NCBI RefSeq assembly: GCF_001442535.1
Contig: NZ_CP013141.1
Location: forward strand, 186,037 to 250,036
Origin: Lysobacter antibioticus
GTDB taxonomy: Bacteria > Pseudomonadota > Gammaproteobacteria > Xanthomonadales > Xanthomonadaceae
Length of the DNA stretch: 64,000 bases
Direction: 5' to 3'
The notes beneath the pieces were generated by a model that saw only the letters and a list, made by a program, of their open reading frames with translations, did not search any database and was not told where the DNA came from. Position 1 is the first letter of the stretch. Each line of letters starts with the position of its first letter. Positions 10,381 through 21,195 of this stretch are shown piece by piece. The position numbers and the translations under genes were made by a program.

Positions 10381-11244
10381 ATGACCGAAGTTTTCGAGAC
10401 GGACGCCCTTTCTTCCGTAGTGGCGGCTCCCTCCGCAGTGGCGGCGCCGCTGCGCCGCTACGCCATGGGCGTGGAATACGACGGCGGCGAGTTTTCCGGC
10501 TGGCAGCGCCTGGTGCGCCCGGGCGAGCCGGACCTGCGCGGCGAAGCCACCGTCCAGAGCACTTTGGAGGACGCGCTGTCGTTCGTGGCCGGCGGCCGCG
10601 TCGACGTGACCTGCGCCGGTCGTACCGATGCCGGCGTCCACGCCTCCTGTCAGGTCGTCCATTTCGACAGCAGTGCCCAGCGCGACCTGCGCGGCTGGGT
10701 GCTTGGCACCACCTCGCGCCTGCCGCCCTCGGTATGCGTGCGCTGGTGCGTGCCGGTCGCGGCCGATTTCCACGCCCGCTTCTCGGCCCGCGCGCGCCGC
10801 TACCGCTACCGCATCCTCAACCGTTCGGTGCGGCCGGCCCTGCAACGGCAATACCTGACCTGGGAGCGCCGCCCGCTCGACGCCGACGCCATGCACCGTG
10901 CCGCCCAGGCCCTGCTCGGCGAAAACGACTTCTCGGCGTTCCGGACCGTGCATTGCCAGGCCCCGCATGCGCGCCGCGACCTGCAGTACATCGGCGTGCG
11001 CCGCGACGGCGAGGTGGTCGAGATGGAGGTCCAGGCCAACGCCTTTCTTCACCATATGGTGCGCAACATTGTCGGAAGCTTGCTGATGGTGGGCCGGGGC
11101 GAACAGCCCGAGGCATGGATCGGGGAATTGTTGGCCGGACGCGACCGTACCGTCGCCGGCCCGACCGCGCCGTCCTCGGGTCTGGTGTTCGTCGGCCCAC
11201 GCTATCCCGCCGATTGCCAGCTGCCTGCCGAGGTTACGTTTTGA
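10381..11244 (+). CDS. truA: tRNA pseudouridine(38-40) synthase
   Basis: Isomerises uridines 38-40 in the anticodon stem-loop of many tRNAs. The catalytic aspartate is D83 in [11 protein letters not shown], and [16 protein letters not shown] and [13 protein letters not shown] are the other family blocks. At 287 residues it carries about 20 extra N-terminal residues over E. coli; the internal ATG in [12 protein letters not shown] is an alternative start. The stop is overlapped by the TTG start of trpF. Confidence 0.95.
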   Translation: MTEVFETDALSSVVAAPSAVAAPLRRYAMGVEYDGGEFSGWQRLVRPGEPDLRGEATVQSTLEDALSFVAGGRVDVTCAGRTDAGVHASCQVVHFDSSAQRDLRGWVLGTTSRLPPSVCVRWCVPVAADFHARFSARARRYRYRILNRSVRPALQRQYLTWERRPLDADAMHRAAQALLGENDFSAFRTVHCQAPHARRDLQYIGVRRDGEVVEMEVQANAFLHHMVRNIVGSLLMVGRGEQPEAWIGELLAGRDRTVAGPTAPSSGLVFVGPRYPADCQLPAEVTF

Positions 11245-11909
11245 GCCAGCCCTGTCCCCGTACCCTGTTCCGTACCCGCATCAAGTTCTGCGGTTTCACC
11301 CGTCCGGGCGATGTCCGTCTGGCCTGTGAGCTCGGCGCCGACGCCATCGGCTTCGTGTTCGCTGCCGGCAGCTCGCGCCGCGTTGCCGCCGAGGAGGCGC
11401 GCGCCATGCGCCAGGCCTTGGCGCCCCTGGTCGATGCGGTGGCCTTGTTCATGGACAACCCGGTCGACGAAGTGCGCGAGGTGGTGCGTCAAGTCCGGCC
11501 GAGCCTGTTGCAGTTCCACGGCAACGAAGACGACGCCTTCTGCCGCGCCTTCGGCGTGCCTTATCTGAAAGCGATCCCGATGGGCGGCGAACTCGCCGAC
11601 CAGCACCCTTCGGCGCTGCACACGCGTTACCCGGGCGCGGCCGGTTTTTTGTTCGACAGCCATGCCAAGGGCAGCAGCGGCGGCAGCGGCAAGACCTTCG
11701 ACTGGACGCGGATTCCGGTCGGCGTGCAGAAACCCTTCGTGCTCGCCGGCGGCATTACCCCGGAGAACGTGTTCGAGGCGATCCTGGCGACGCTGCCCTG
11801 GGGCGTGGACGTGTCCAGCGGCATCGAAAGCGCGCCCGGGCTCAAGGACGGCGACAAGATGCGTCACTTCGTCGAAGAAGTGCGGCGCGCCGACTGTCAC
11901 GTCGACTGA
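11241..11909 (+). CDS. trpF: Phosphoribosylanthranilate isomerase
   Basis: Third step of tryptophan synthesis from anthranilate. It is a TIM barrel of 222 residues with the general base C17 in KFCGFT, the general acid D139 in FLFDSHAKG, and the phosphate loops [11 protein letters not shown] and GVDVSSGIE. No ATG or GTG lies near the N-terminus; the TTG at 11241 forms a TTGA overlap with the truA stop, so translation is likely coupled to truA. trpB and trpA lie beyond the opposing trpI gene. Confidence 0.93.
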   Translation: MSQPCPRTLFRTRIKFCGFTRPGDVRLACELGADAIGFVFAAGSSRRVAAEEARAMRQALAPLVDAVALFMDNPVDEVREVVRQVRPSLLQFHGNEDDAFCRAFGVPYLKAIPMGGELADQHPSALHTRYPGAAGFLFDSHAKGSSGGSGKTFDWTRIPVGVQKPFVLAGGITPENVFEAILATLPWGVDVSSGIESAPGLKDGDKMRHFVEEVRRADCHVD

Positions 11910-12081
11910 GGCCTTGCGCACGACGGCGGTGCAGGGCGTCGTGCCCTGCGCTGCCATTCGGCGATCGTCTCGCGGGTCCGCTGATCGCGAGCCGCACGAA
12001 CAAGACCCGCACATCCTTGCCGACAGCGGCGCCGGCGAGCACGGCGTCGCCACCGTCGCGCATCAGGATCGAGACAGCGAA

Positions 12082-12978
12082 TCAGACCGGCGTGGCGTCC
12101 AGTTCTCGGCGCAACCAGTCGGCCAACCGCGTTACCCGTGAATCGGCATCGTTGCGTCGGCAACACAGCATCCAGCATCCGGGCGTTTCGACGAAGCCCC
12201 ACGGCGCAGCCAGTCTCCCCGCCGCGATGTCTTCGCTGACCAACGGCTGCGGCGCAATGGCCACACCCAGCCCGGCGACCGCTGCTTCCAACAGGTAGTA
12301 AAGATGTTCGAAGCTGGCACCGAAAGTCAGTGCCTGCGAGTCCATGCCATTCGCGCGCGCCCATGCCGGCCACGCCTGCGGACGTGAACTGGTTTGCAGC
12401 AGGGCTTGGTCCAGCAACGACGACGCGGACCGTCCGAGCAGCGCGTCGAAACCGGCATAGCGTGGACTGACCACCGGGCCGATTCTTTCGGTCGTCAGCG
12501 TGTGGACCAGCCAGCCGTCGTCCGAGGGCGGCTCGCCGACCAACAGCGCCGCATCCAGCCCCGCCATGCGTGCGTCGAAGTCTCCCTCGTGCACCACCAG
12601 GTGCAAATTCAGGTCGGGCAACTCTAGTCCCAGGCGGGGCAGCCGCGGAATGACCCAACGGGCCAGGATGCTTCCCTGGCAGCCCAGGACCAGCGCCGAG
12701 GGGAGGCGCCGGCGGCGCAGGTCCGACCATGCGTCCTCCAATTGTTGGAACGCCGCACCGGTCGCGTCGCGCAACTGCAGCCCGGCCGGGGTCAGGCCCA
12801 GGCCGCGTCCCTGGCGGGCGAACAATGGCTTGCCCAGCTCTCCCTCCAGGGCTTTGATCTGGCGGCTCACCGCCCCGTGGGTGACATGCAGCTCGCTGGC
12901 CGCCTGTGTGACGCTCTGCAGGCGAGCGGCGGCCTCGAACGCGTACAGTGCATTCAGCGAAGGCAGTTTTCGAGCCAT
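12082..12978 (-). CDS. trpI: TrpI-like LysR-type activator of trpBA
   Basis: A LysR-type regulator of 298 residues. The N-terminal winged HTH reads SVTQAASELHVTHGAVSRQI, and the effector domain contains FEHLYYLLEAAVAGLGVAIA and GRLAAPWGFVET, both very like Pseudomonas TrpI. It is transcribed away from trpB with a 105-nt gap, the same arrangement as the Pseudomonas trpI-trpBA region, where TrpI with indoleglycerol phosphate activates trpBA. The function is inferred from this match in sequence and place. It converges on trpF, with 172 nt between the stops. Confidence 0.88.
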   Translation of the reverse strand: MARKLPSLNALYAFEAAARLQSVTQAASELHVTHGAVSRQIKALEGELGKPLFARQGRGLGLTPAGLQLRDATGAAFQQLEDAWSDLRRRRLPSALVLGCQGSILARWVIPRLPRLGLELPDLNLHLVVHEGDFDARMAGLDAALLVGEPPSDDGWLVHTLTTERIGPVVSPRYAGFDALLGRSASSLLDQALLQTSSRPQAWPAWARANGMDSQALTFGASFEHLYYLLEAAVAGLGVAIAPQPLVSEDIAAGRLAAPWGFVETPGCWMLCCRRNDADSRVTRLADWLRRELDATPV

Positions 12979-12985
12979 CGTATTG

Positions 12986-13020
12986 GTGAGTTTTACTCAA
13001 GCGTTACTGAGATTTTATAG
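12986..13020. promoter_or_regulatory. Putative TrpI operator and promoter region between trpI and trpB
   Basis: GTGAG-N5-CTCAA at 12986-13000 resembles the GTGAG-N5-CTGAC type site described for Pseudomonas TrpI and fits the LysR T-N11-A pattern. A second half-site-like TTACTGAG follows at 13004-13011, one turn away from TTACTCAA. The adjoining AT-rich TTTATAGC (near 13013-13027) is markedly AT-rich for this genome and could contain the trpB -10. The exact roles of the two sites are inference. Confidence 0.5.
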
Positions 13021-13083
13021 CTTTATAGCCCATTTCCCGTGCGTTAAAGTGCGGGTCCCGATATCCGCCTCCGCACCCAGGCC

Positions 13084-14298
<1,215 letters not shown>

Positions 14299-14301
<3 letters not shown>

Positions 14302-15284
14302 AGCGAGGAACGAGTGCGTAGGAGTGAGCAGTGAGTAAGGGCGGCGACGCGCCGCCGTTGCGAAATCTCACCCGTCGTGCGGCTCGGTTTTGGCTTTGAC
14401 TCACTCCTCACTCTTCTGAACTCACTGCTCGCCCCATGAACCGAATCGACGTCAAGTTCCAACACCGGTTTGAAGCGAGGAACGAGTGCGTAGGAGTGAG
14501 CAGTGAGCAAGGGCGGCGACGCGCCGTCGTTGCGAGGTCTCACCCGTCGCGCGGCTCGGCTTTGGCTTTGACTCACTCCTCACTCTTCTGAACTCACTGC
14601 TCGCCCCATGGACCGAATCGACGCCAAGTTCCAACACCGGTTTGAAGCGAGGAACGAGTGCGTAGGAGTGAGCAGTGAGCAAGGGCGGCGACGCGCCGCC
14701 GTTGCGAGATCTCACCCGTCGTGCGGCTCGGTTTTGGCTTTGACTCACTCCTCACTCTTCTGAACTCACTGCTCGCCCCATGAACCGAATCGACGCCAAG
14801 TTCCAACACCGGTTTGAAGCGAGGAACGAGTGCGTAGGAGTGAGCAGTGAGCAAGGGCGGCGACGCGCCGCCGTTGCGAGGTCTCACCCGTCGTGCGGCT
14901 TTGACTCATTCCTCACTCTTCTGAACTCACTGCTCGCCCCATGGACCGAATCGACGCCAAGTTCCAACACCGGTTTGAAGCGAGGAACGAGTGCGTAGGA
15001 GTGAGCAGTGAGCAAGGGCGGCAACGCGCCGCCGTTGCGAGATCTCACCCGTTGTGCGGCTCGGTTTTGGCTTTGACTCACTCCTCACTCTTCTGAACTC
15101 ACTGCTCGCCCCATGGACCGAATCGACGCCAAGTTCCAACACCGGTTTGAAGCGAGGAACGAGTGCGTAGGAGTGAGCAGTGAGCAAGGGCGGCAACGCG
15201 CCGTCGTTGCGAGATCTCACCCGTCGTGCGGCTCGGTTTTGGCTTTGACTCACTCCTCACTCTTCTGAACTCACTGCTCGCCTC
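14299..15284 (+). repeat. Six tandem copies of the trpB-trpA junction (about 172 bp each)
   Basis: Copies begin at 14299, 14471, 14643, 14815, 14976 and 15148: period 172, except the fourth, which lacks 11 nt of CTCGGTTTTGG-type sequence (161 nt). Each copy starts at the TTTGAAGCG of the trpB stop, carries a long inverted repeat (GAGCAGTGAG pairing with CTCACTGCTC about 90 nt later), and ends with trpA codons 1-10 plus a short CCGGT junction. The last copy runs straight into the true trpA. Copies differ by several point changes, so they are not simple assembly duplicates. Extra trpA-like ATGs occur at 14436, 14608, 14780, 14941 and 15113. Confidence 0.95.
14436..15268 (+). other. Chain of short reading frames starting at duplicated trpA start codons
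   Basis: The frames from 14436, 14608, 14941 and 15113 each run 51 codons (MNRIDAKFQHRFEARNEC then a repeat-encoded tail ending THSSLF) and stop at TGA exactly 16 nt before the next ATG; the last stop (15266-15268) is 16 nt before trpA. The frame from 14780 runs 72 codons because the next copy lacks 11 nt, and ends past the following start. No clear Shine-Dalgarno precedes any of them or trpA itself. They are probably not functional proteins; their interest is positional. Confidence 0.6.
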
Positions 15285-16085
15285 ATGAACCGAATCGACG
15301 CCAAGTTCCAACATCTGCAGGCCGCCGGCCGCAAGGCCCTGATCCCGTTCGTCACCGCCGGCGATCCCTCGCTGGAGGCGACCGTGCCGGTGATGCACGC
15401 CCTGGTCGAAGCCGGCGCCGACGTGCTCGAACTCGGGGTGCCGTTCTCCGACCCCATGGCCGACGGCCCGACCATCCAGCGCAGCTCCGAGCGCGCCATC
15501 GCGCGCGGCGCCGGCCTGAGCTGGGTGCTGGAAGCGGTACGCGAATTCCGCGGCCGCGACGCCGACACCCCGGTGGTGTTGATGGGCTATCTGAACCCGA
15601 TCGAGATCCGCGGCAACGCGCGCTTCGCCCGCGATGCGGTCGCCGCCGGCGTCGACGGCGTCCTGCTGGTCGACCTGCCTCCGGAAGAGGCCGGAGAACT
15701 GCGCGCGGCCTTCAACGAGACCGGCCTGGCCCTGATCCTGCTGGCTTCCCCGACCACCACCGACGCGCGCCTGGCGCTGCTCTGCGACGACGCCCAGGGT
15801 TACCTGTACTACGTCAGCTTCGCCGGCGTGACCGGCGCCGACCGCCTCGACGCCGGCGCCGCCAACGAGCGCCTGCACACCATCCGTGCCCGCAGCCGGG
15901 TGCCGGTGGTGGCCGGTTTCGGCATCAAGGACGCGGCCAGCGCCGCGGCCATGGCCCGCGAGGCCGACGGCGTGGTGGTCGGCAGCGCCCTGGTGGCCGA
16001 ACTGGCGCCGACCACCGATGCCCAGGCCGCGGCCCAGGCTGCGCGGCGTTTCCTGACCCCTCTGCGACAGGCCCTTGACGGCTGA
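15285..16085 (+). CDS. trpA: Tryptophan synthase alpha chain
   Basis: Cleaves indoleglycerol phosphate to indole and glyceraldehyde 3-phosphate and passes indole to TrpB. The 266-residue barrel has catalytic E49 in VLELGVPFSDP, the catalytic aspartate in GVDGVLLVDLPPEE, and the phosphate-binding VVAGFGIKDA and VVVGSALV. The first ten codons are duplicated five times upstream; this copy is the functional one because only here does the frame continue as trpA. No strong Shine-Dalgarno is visible upstream (CTCGCCTC), so expression may rely on reinitiation or local structure. Confidence 0.97.
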   Translation: MNRIDAKFQHLQAAGRKALIPFVTAGDPSLEATVPVMHALVEAGADVLELGVPFSDPMADGPTIQRSSERAIARGAGLSWVLEAVREFRGRDADTPVVLMGYLNPIEIRGNARFARDAVAAGVDGVLLVDLPPEEAGELRAAFNETGLALILLASPTTTDARLALLCDDAQGYLYYVSFAGVTGADRLDAGAANERLHTIRARSRVPVVAGFGIKDAASAAAMAREADGVVVGSALVAELAPTTDAQAAAQAARRFLTPLRQALDG

Positions 16086-16200
16086 ACCACGGACCGTATG
16101 GTTCGCTGCGTTAAACTGACCCGCTAGGCTGGCGGCGGCGATGGTTTCATCGCCGCCGGTCCGGTCCTTCAACAGCTGTCTGAACAGAAGGTTCCATCGT

Positions 16201-17091
16201 ATGTCGTGGCTCAAGAAACTCATGCCGTCCGGTATCCGCACCGAATCCGGCGCGGCGAAACGACGCAGCGTGCCCGAGGGGCTGTGGGAGAAGTGCGAGC
16301 GCTGCGGCGCGGTGCTGTACCGCCCCGAGCTCGAGGAAAACCTCGAGGTCTGCCCGAAGTGCAGTTTCCACATGCCGATCCGCGCGCGCGCGCGCCTGAA
16401 CGCGCTGTTCGACGCCGGCAGCACGGTCGAGATCGGAGCCGAGCTCGGCCCGACCGACGTGCTCAAGTTCAAGGACCAGAAGAAGTACTCCGAGCGCATC
16501 AAGGCCGCGCAGAAGGCCACCGGCGAACGCGACGCCCTGATCACCCTGCGCGGCACGCTCAAGCAGCGGCCGCTAGTGGCGAGCTCGTTCGACTTTGCCT
16601 TCATGGGCGGTTCGATGGGTTCGGTGGTCGGCGAGCGCTTCGCCCGCGGCGCCGAAACCGCGCTGGAGATCGGCAGCCCCTTCGTGTGCTTCTCCGCCAG
16701 CGGCGGCGCGCGCATGCAGGAAAGCCTGTTCTCGCTGATGCAGATGGCCAAGACCTCGGCTGCGCTCGGTCGCCTGCGCGCGGCCGGCCTGCCGTACATC
16801 TCGGTGATGACGCATCCGACCACCGGCGGCGTGTCGGCCTCGTTCGCGATGCTCGGCGACATCAACATGGCCGAACCCGAGGCCTTGATCGGCTTCGCCG
16901 GCCCGCGCGTGATCGAACAGACCGTGCGCGAAAAATTGCCGGAAGGTTTCCAGCGCAGCGAGTTCCTCGTCGAGCACGGCGCGGTCGACCAAATTTGCGA
17001 CCGTCGCGAAATGCGTGATCGTCTCGCCCATCTTTTGGCGATGATGATGAAACAATCTCAACCCGAAGACGACGCCGAGGCAGCGGCTTGA
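16201..17091 (+). CDS. accD: Acetyl-CoA carboxylase, carboxyltransferase subunit beta
   Basis: With AccA it transfers carboxylate from carboxybiotin to acetyl-CoA, giving malonyl-CoA for fatty acid synthesis. The four-cysteine zinc ribbon is C32, C35, C51 and C54, followed by the crotonase-fold core ([29 protein letters not shown]). The 296-residue length is normal. The ATG at 16201 begins MSWLKKLMP, the family N-terminus; an upstream in-frame ATG at 16141 would add 20 unsupported residues. It follows trpA by 115 nt, a common neighbour order; TTAAACT near 16110 may be part of a promoter. Confidence 0.97.
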   Translation: MSWLKKLMPSGIRTESGAAKRRSVPEGLWEKCERCGAVLYRPELEENLEVCPKCSFHMPIRARARLNALFDAGSTVEIGAELGPTDVLKFKDQKKYSERIKAAQKATGERDALITLRGTLKQRPLVASSFDFAFMGGSMGSVVGERFARGAETALEIGSPFVCFSASGGARMQESLFSLMQMAKTSAALGRLRAAGLPYISVMTHPTTGGVSASFAMLGDINMAEPEALIGFAGPRVIEQTVREKLPEGFQRSEFLVEHGAVDQICDRREMRDRLAHLLAMMMKQSQPEDDAEAAA

Positions 17092-17275
17092 TCGTAGCGG
17101 CGTATCCGCGCGGTCACTATGGGGCTGTCGAGACAGTCTCAGCGATTTCTGCACACGACGGCGGGCTGGATGGCCTGGGGGCGCCGATCGTCGGCGATGT
17201 CTTCGTTCCTTTCCCGATCACATCCAGCGCGCGCGTCCAGGTGCGACGCGTCGCGCTACCTGGAGGTTGAACTGT

Positions 17276-18616
17276 ATGGCACGTAAGTATTTCGGCACCG
17301 ATGGCATCCGCGGCCGGGTCGGCGAAGGCCCGATCTCGGCCGATTTCGTCCTGCGCCTGGGCAACGCCTATGGCCACGCGCTGATCCGGCGCGGCTGGCG
17401 CAACCCGATGGTCATCATCGGCAAGGACACGCGCATCTCCAACTACATGTTCGAGGCGGCCCTCGAAGCCGGCCTGGTCGCCGCCGGCGTGGACGTGCAG
17501 TTGATGGGCCCCATGCCGACACCGGCCGTTGCCCACCTGACCCGTTCGCTGCGCGCCGACGGCGGCATCGTCATCTCGGCCTCGCACAACCCGCATTACG
17601 ACAACGGCATCAAGTTCTTCTCGGCCGAAGGCGAGAAGCTCGACGACGAGACCGAGCTGGCGATCGAAGCTGCGCTCGAGGAACCGTTCCAGACCGTCGA
17701 ATCCGAACGCCTCGGCAAGGCCGTGCGCACCCGCGACGCCATCGGCCGCTATCTGGAAGCATGCAAGAACTCGGTGCCGCGCGGTTTCGACCTCAGCGGC
17801 ATGCGCATCGCCATGGATTGCGCCAACGGCGCGACCTACCAGAGCGGCCCGCTGGTGCTCAGCGAGCTCGGCGCCCGCGTCGATGCGATCGGGATCGAAC
17901 CGAACGGCCTCAACATCAACGACGGCGTGGGTTCGACCCATCCGCAGACCCTGGTCGAGCGGGTGCGCTCGACCGGCGCCGACCTCGGCATCGCCTTCGA
18001 CGGCGACGGCGACCGCGTGCTGTTCGTCGACGGCGAAGGCCGCATCTGCGACGGCGACGACCTGCTGTACGTGCTCGCCACCGACTGGCAGGACAGCGGC
18101 CGCCTGCAGGGCCCGGTGGTCGGTACCTTGATGACCAACTACGGCCTGGAGCGCGCCTTCGAGCAGCGCGGCATCCCGTTCCTGCGCGCCAAGGTCGGCG
18201 ACCGCTACGTCCACCAGCAATTGATCGCCCACGGCGGCGTGCTGGGCGGCGAAGCCTCCGGCCATCTGCTGTGCCTGGACCGCACCAGCACCGGCGACGG
18301 CATCGTCAGCGCGCTGCAGGTGCTGGAAGTGCTGGGCCGGCGTGGTCTGAGCCTGCGCACCGCGCTCGAAGGTTTGAGCCGGGTGCCGCAGAAGACCATC
18401 AACGTCCGCTACGAAGGCAGCAACAAGCCGACCGAAGCGGCCTCGGTGAAGCAGGCCCTGGCCCAGGCCGAAGCCGCCGTGGCCGGACGCGGCCGCGCCT
18501 TCCTGCGTCCCTCCGGCACCGAGCCGGTGGTGCGCGTGACCGTCGAAGCCGACGAAGCCACTCTGATGCAGACCACGCTCGACACGCTGGCCAACGCCGT
18601 ACGCGCGGCCGTCTGA
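17276..18616 (+). CDS. glmM: Phosphoglucosamine mutase
   Basis: Interconverts glucosamine 6- and 1-phosphate on the way to UDP-GlcNAc for peptidoglycan and lipid A. The phosphorylated serine is S103 in [12 protein letters not shown], the magnesium loop is DGDGDR, and the sugar-binding GGEASGH and phosphate-binding [11 protein letters not shown] complete the four domains. Length is 446 residues. A GGAGG nine nucleotides upstream selects the ATG at 17276 ([10 protein letters not shown]). The intrinsic terminator immediately downstream ends this transcription unit. Confidence 0.97.
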   Translation: MARKYFGTDGIRGRVGEGPISADFVLRLGNAYGHALIRRGWRNPMVIIGKDTRISNYMFEAALEAGLVAAGVDVQLMGPMPTPAVAHLTRSLRADGGIVISASHNPHYDNGIKFFSAEGEKLDDETELAIEAALEEPFQTVESERLGKAVRTRDAIGRYLEACKNSVPRGFDLSGMRIAMDCANGATYQSGPLVLSELGARVDAIGIEPNGLNINDGVGSTHPQTLVERVRSTGADLGIAFDGDGDRVLFVDGEGRICDGDDLLYVLATDWQDSGRLQGPVVGTLMTNYGLERAFEQRGIPFLRAKVGDRYVHQQLIAHGGVLGGEASGHLLCLDRTSTGDGIVSALQVLEVLGRRGLSLRTALEGLSRVPQKTINVRYEGSNKPTEAASVKQALAQAEAAVAGRGRAFLRPSGTEPVVRVTVEADEATLMQTTLDTLANAVRAAV

Positions 18617-18635
18617 AGCTGCGAGCCGGATACCG

Positions 18636-18672
18636 ATCGCACCGACGCGCAGGCGTCGGTGCGATTTTTTTT
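18636..18672 (+). terminator. Rho-independent terminator after glmM
   Basis: A 13-bp perfect stem (18636-18648 with 18653-18665, loop GCAG) runs into eight T residues at 18665-18672, 20 nt after the glmM stop. This is a textbook intrinsic terminator. Confidence 0.93.
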
Positions 18673-18688
18673 GCCTGGTTAAGCTCAT

Positions 18689-18986
18689 GTAGGAGCGACG
18701 TAAGTCGCGACCACCATGCATCCGAGTCTGCGCGGCAATCGGCAACCCCGCGGATGCGGCTCGCGTCGTTGCCATGAGAGCACACAGCTTTGGGGTAGGA
18801 GCGACGCAAGTCGCGACCGTGATCCATCCGAGCCTTCGCAGCCATCGGCTGCCCCGCAGTCGCGGCTCACCCCGCTCCTACAAGAGCGCGCGGCTTCGGG
18901 TAGGAGCGAGGCAAGTCGCGACCGCCATGCGTCCGTAGCTGCGCAGCCATCGATGCCCCCGCCTCGCGGCTCACGCCGCTCCTACA
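18689..18986. repeat. Three tandem REP-type units, 'GTAGGAGCG ... CGCTCCTAC'
   Basis: Units start at 18689, 18795 and 18900, a spacing of about 105 nt. Each begins GTAGGAGCGACG(C/T)AAGTCGCGACC; the second and third end with the inverse arm CGCTCCTAC, while the first has a decayed right arm. Each unit can form a long hairpin. This is the word class found as dispersed REP-like elements in Xanthomonadaceae genomes. It fills the gap between glmM and the convergent lapC-like gene. Confidence 0.85.
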
Positions 18987-19022
18987 GGGGTCGTGGCGAG
19001 TTGCGGCGACGCAACTCGCCCC

Positions 19023-20882
19023 TCAACGCTGCTGAAACCGCGTCAGCATTTCCCAGGAAGACTTGACCGCGGCCGGGTCGACCTTGGCCTCGGGCAGGGG
19101 GCGGTATTGGCGGTCGACCACCGTGGCGGCGCCGTAGTTGTCGAACAGATAGATCCGGTCGCCCTGGCGGATGCCGCGCTGCGACCAGCTTTCGACCAGC
19201 AGCGGGCGCGACGGCTGCCCCGGACCGAACAGGTCGCGGCCGGTGCTGTAGTCGGCGCTGTCGTTGCGGCAGCCGAGCGCATGCCGCATCAGGGTCGGGA
19301 CCAGGTCTTCGTGCGAGGTGGTGTGGGCGATCTTCCGCGGCGTCTTGCCCGGCCAGTGCAGCACGAACGGCGTGCGCAACTGAAAGTCGGAGAAGTTGCC
19401 GTTGTGGCCCCAGTAATTCTGCTTGAGGTCGTTGAATTCCTCGCCGTGGTCGCCGGTGATCACCACCACCGTATTGTCGGCGAAGGGGCTGGCCCGGAGC
19501 CGGGCGAGGAAACGGCCGATCAGCTGGTCGCTGTAATGCACCGAGGCGCGGTAGCGATTGAACTCCGGAGTCGGATCGTGATCCGGCCCGAATTCGAACA
19601 CGTTGATTTCTTTCGCCATCGGCTGGAACGGCGAGACATAGCCCTTGGGCATGTAGTAAGGCTGGTGCGGCGAATCCAGGAACACGAAACCGAAGAAACG
19701 CTCATCGGCCGGCGTCGCGACGATGTCGGCCTGCAGGCGTTCCAGGATGGTCTGGTCGCGTTCGGCGCTCTTGCGTTCGCGCGGGCCGTTGACGATGTGC
19801 TCGCGCACTTCCGAGAACGCGGTGCGGTCGAATTCCGGGTTGTACAGCGGCGCGCTGCCGTAGATGTGCATGCCGTAGCCGTCGCGCTTCATCTGCCCGA
19901 TCAGGGCCGAGCCGCGCTGTTCGGCGAGCATCTTGTGCCAGTAGCCGCCGGGCAGGCCGTAGAGCAGGCCGAACACACCGAAGCGGGTGGCGTTGCCGGC
20001 GCTGTAGTGATCCTCGAAGTTCAGCGACTGCTGCGCATAGCGCCAGGTGTTCGGCATCACCTCCGGGGTCAGCACGTCGTAGCGCAGCGATTCGAGCAGG
20101 ATCACCACCACGTTGAGCTTGGGCTGGGCCTCGCACTGCAGCGGCCGGCGCGGATACGCCAGCAGGCCTTCGCCCTCGCTCGGCAGGCGCGCGGACTCGT
20201 CGTTGCCGACGCCGAAGCGATGCAAGGCATCCTTCAGGGTGATCGGTTGCGCCCACGGGATATAGGGCAGCTGCGACATCACCGCGCGGTCGCCGCGGGC
20301 GTCGGCGTAGGCGACCATGCCCTGTCCGAACAACATCACCGCGGCCGCGATCCACCAGGCCTTGACGATGCGGATCGTGCCCGGTCGGCGCGCCAGCGCC
20401 TGCCACCACAGCCAGGCCGCCAGGATCTCGAGCACCAGCACCGAGCCGACCGCGACGGCGATCAGCCCCCACACCGCACCGGAAAACACCACCTGGTCCT
20501 GCATCGCGCCGCCGAACACCATGTTCGCGACCATGGCGTTGAGGTGGAACCGGTACAGGGCGAAGACCTTCGCGTCGGCCACCAGCAGGCAGATCCAGGC
20601 CGCCTGCAGGATCACCGCGGCGACGGTCATCCAACGCATGCGCCGGCCGATCCAGCCCAGCAGCAGCGGCACCACGCCGAGCAGGGCGCCGAAGAACAGG
20701 AAGTGTCCGGGCAGGGCCACGGTCAGGAAGAGCGCCGCCTTCCAGTGCTCGGCCAGATGGCCGAAGGGGATGTTGAACCCGGCGATCGCGATCGCCGCCG
20801 CCGCGTTGGTCAGGGTGAACCCGGTCAGCCAGGCCAGGGCGCGACGCACCGTGAAGGCTTGGCGGGCGGCTAAGTCATCCAT
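19023..20882 (-). CDS. LapC/PbgA (YejM)-like inner-membrane sulfatase-fold protein
   Basis: A 619-residue protein with five predicted membrane helices in the first 200 residues (DUF3413-type region) and a periplasmic alkaline-phosphatase/sulfatase fold (LNVVVILLESLRYDVLTPEVM, VVVITGDHGEEFND). In E. coli this family (PbgA/YejM/LapC) senses periplasmic lipopolysaccharide and regulates LpxC turnover through LapB. The metal-site-like DHGEEF is present, while a canonical catalytic Ser/Thr nucleophile is uncertain (ESLRYD), as expected of a non-enzymatic member. It is divergent from the dioxygenase gene; its 3' end abuts the REP array. Confidence 0.85.
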   Translation of the reverse strand: MDDLAARQAFTVRRALAWLTGFTLTNAAAAIAIAGFNIPFGHLAEHWKAALFLTVALPGHFLFFGALLGVVPLLLGWIGRRMRWMTVAAVILQAAWICLLVADAKVFALYRFHLNAMVANMVFGGAMQDQVVFSGAVWGLIAVAVGSVLVLEILAAWLWWQALARRPGTIRIVKAWWIAAAVMLFGQGMVAYADARGDRAVMSQLPYIPWAQPITLKDALHRFGVGNDESARLPSEGEGLLAYPRRPLQCEAQPKLNVVVILLESLRYDVLTPEVMPNTWRYAQQSLNFEDHYSAGNATRFGVFGLLYGLPGGYWHKMLAEQRGSALIGQMKRDGYGMHIYGSAPLYNPEFDRTAFSEVREHIVNGPRERKSAERDQTILERLQADIVATPADERFFGFVFLDSPHQPYYMPKGYVSPFQPMAKEINVFEFGPDHDPTPEFNRYRASVHYSDQLIGRFLARLRASPFADNTVVVITGDHGEEFNDLKQNYWGHNGNFSDFQLRTPFVLHWPGKTPRKIAHTTSHEDLVPTLMRHALGCRNDSADYSTGRDLFGPGQPSRPLLVESWSQRGIRQGDRIYLFDNYGAATVVDRQYRPLPEAKVDPAAVKSSWEMLTRFQQR

Positions 20883-21040
20883 CTAAGGAACGTCTCGGGC
20901 GGTCGGTGGCGCTGCCGGTCAGCAACGCCGGGTCGGGGCGCGACTTTATCGTGTAACAAAGCCGTGGAGAACCGTCGGAAGGAGGGGGCGGGGGCTGCGC
21001 ATGAAGGCGTTCATCCTGTGTGGGGGCCGGCTGCCCATAG

Positions 21041-21136
21041 GGGCGGCCCGCGTGGCGGGTTTGTGTCGATACGGGCGGCCCGCGGTGCGGGTTTGTATCC
21101 ATACGGACGGCCCGCGGTGCGGGCCTTGCGCGCAGC
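21041..21136. repeat. Three 32-bp tandem repeats in a divergent promoter region
   Basis: Units begin at 21041, 21073 and 21105 with the consensus GGGCGGCCCGCGGTGCGGG followed by TTTGT-N-TC-N-ATAC. Each contains a CCCGC/GCGGG mini-hairpin. There are no spacers, so this is not CRISPR. It occupies the upstream region of the dioxygenase gene inside a 313-nt divergent gap with no supportable gene, and could affect expression of either neighbour. Confidence 0.8.
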
Positions 21137-21195
21137 CCGCGGCTTTGAGCGAAGATAGCGGTCTGCCCGGAAGAAACATCAACAGGAACGTCAAC

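Noticed and set aside
17088..17270. A 60-codon frame between accD and glmM
   Set aside because: Overlaps the accD stop without a ribosome-binding site, has no family features, and ends just before glmM; most likely leader sequence.
21041..21136. 32-bp repeats as a CRISPR array
   Set aside because: Units are directly adjacent with no unique spacers, only three copies, and no cas genes are in the window.
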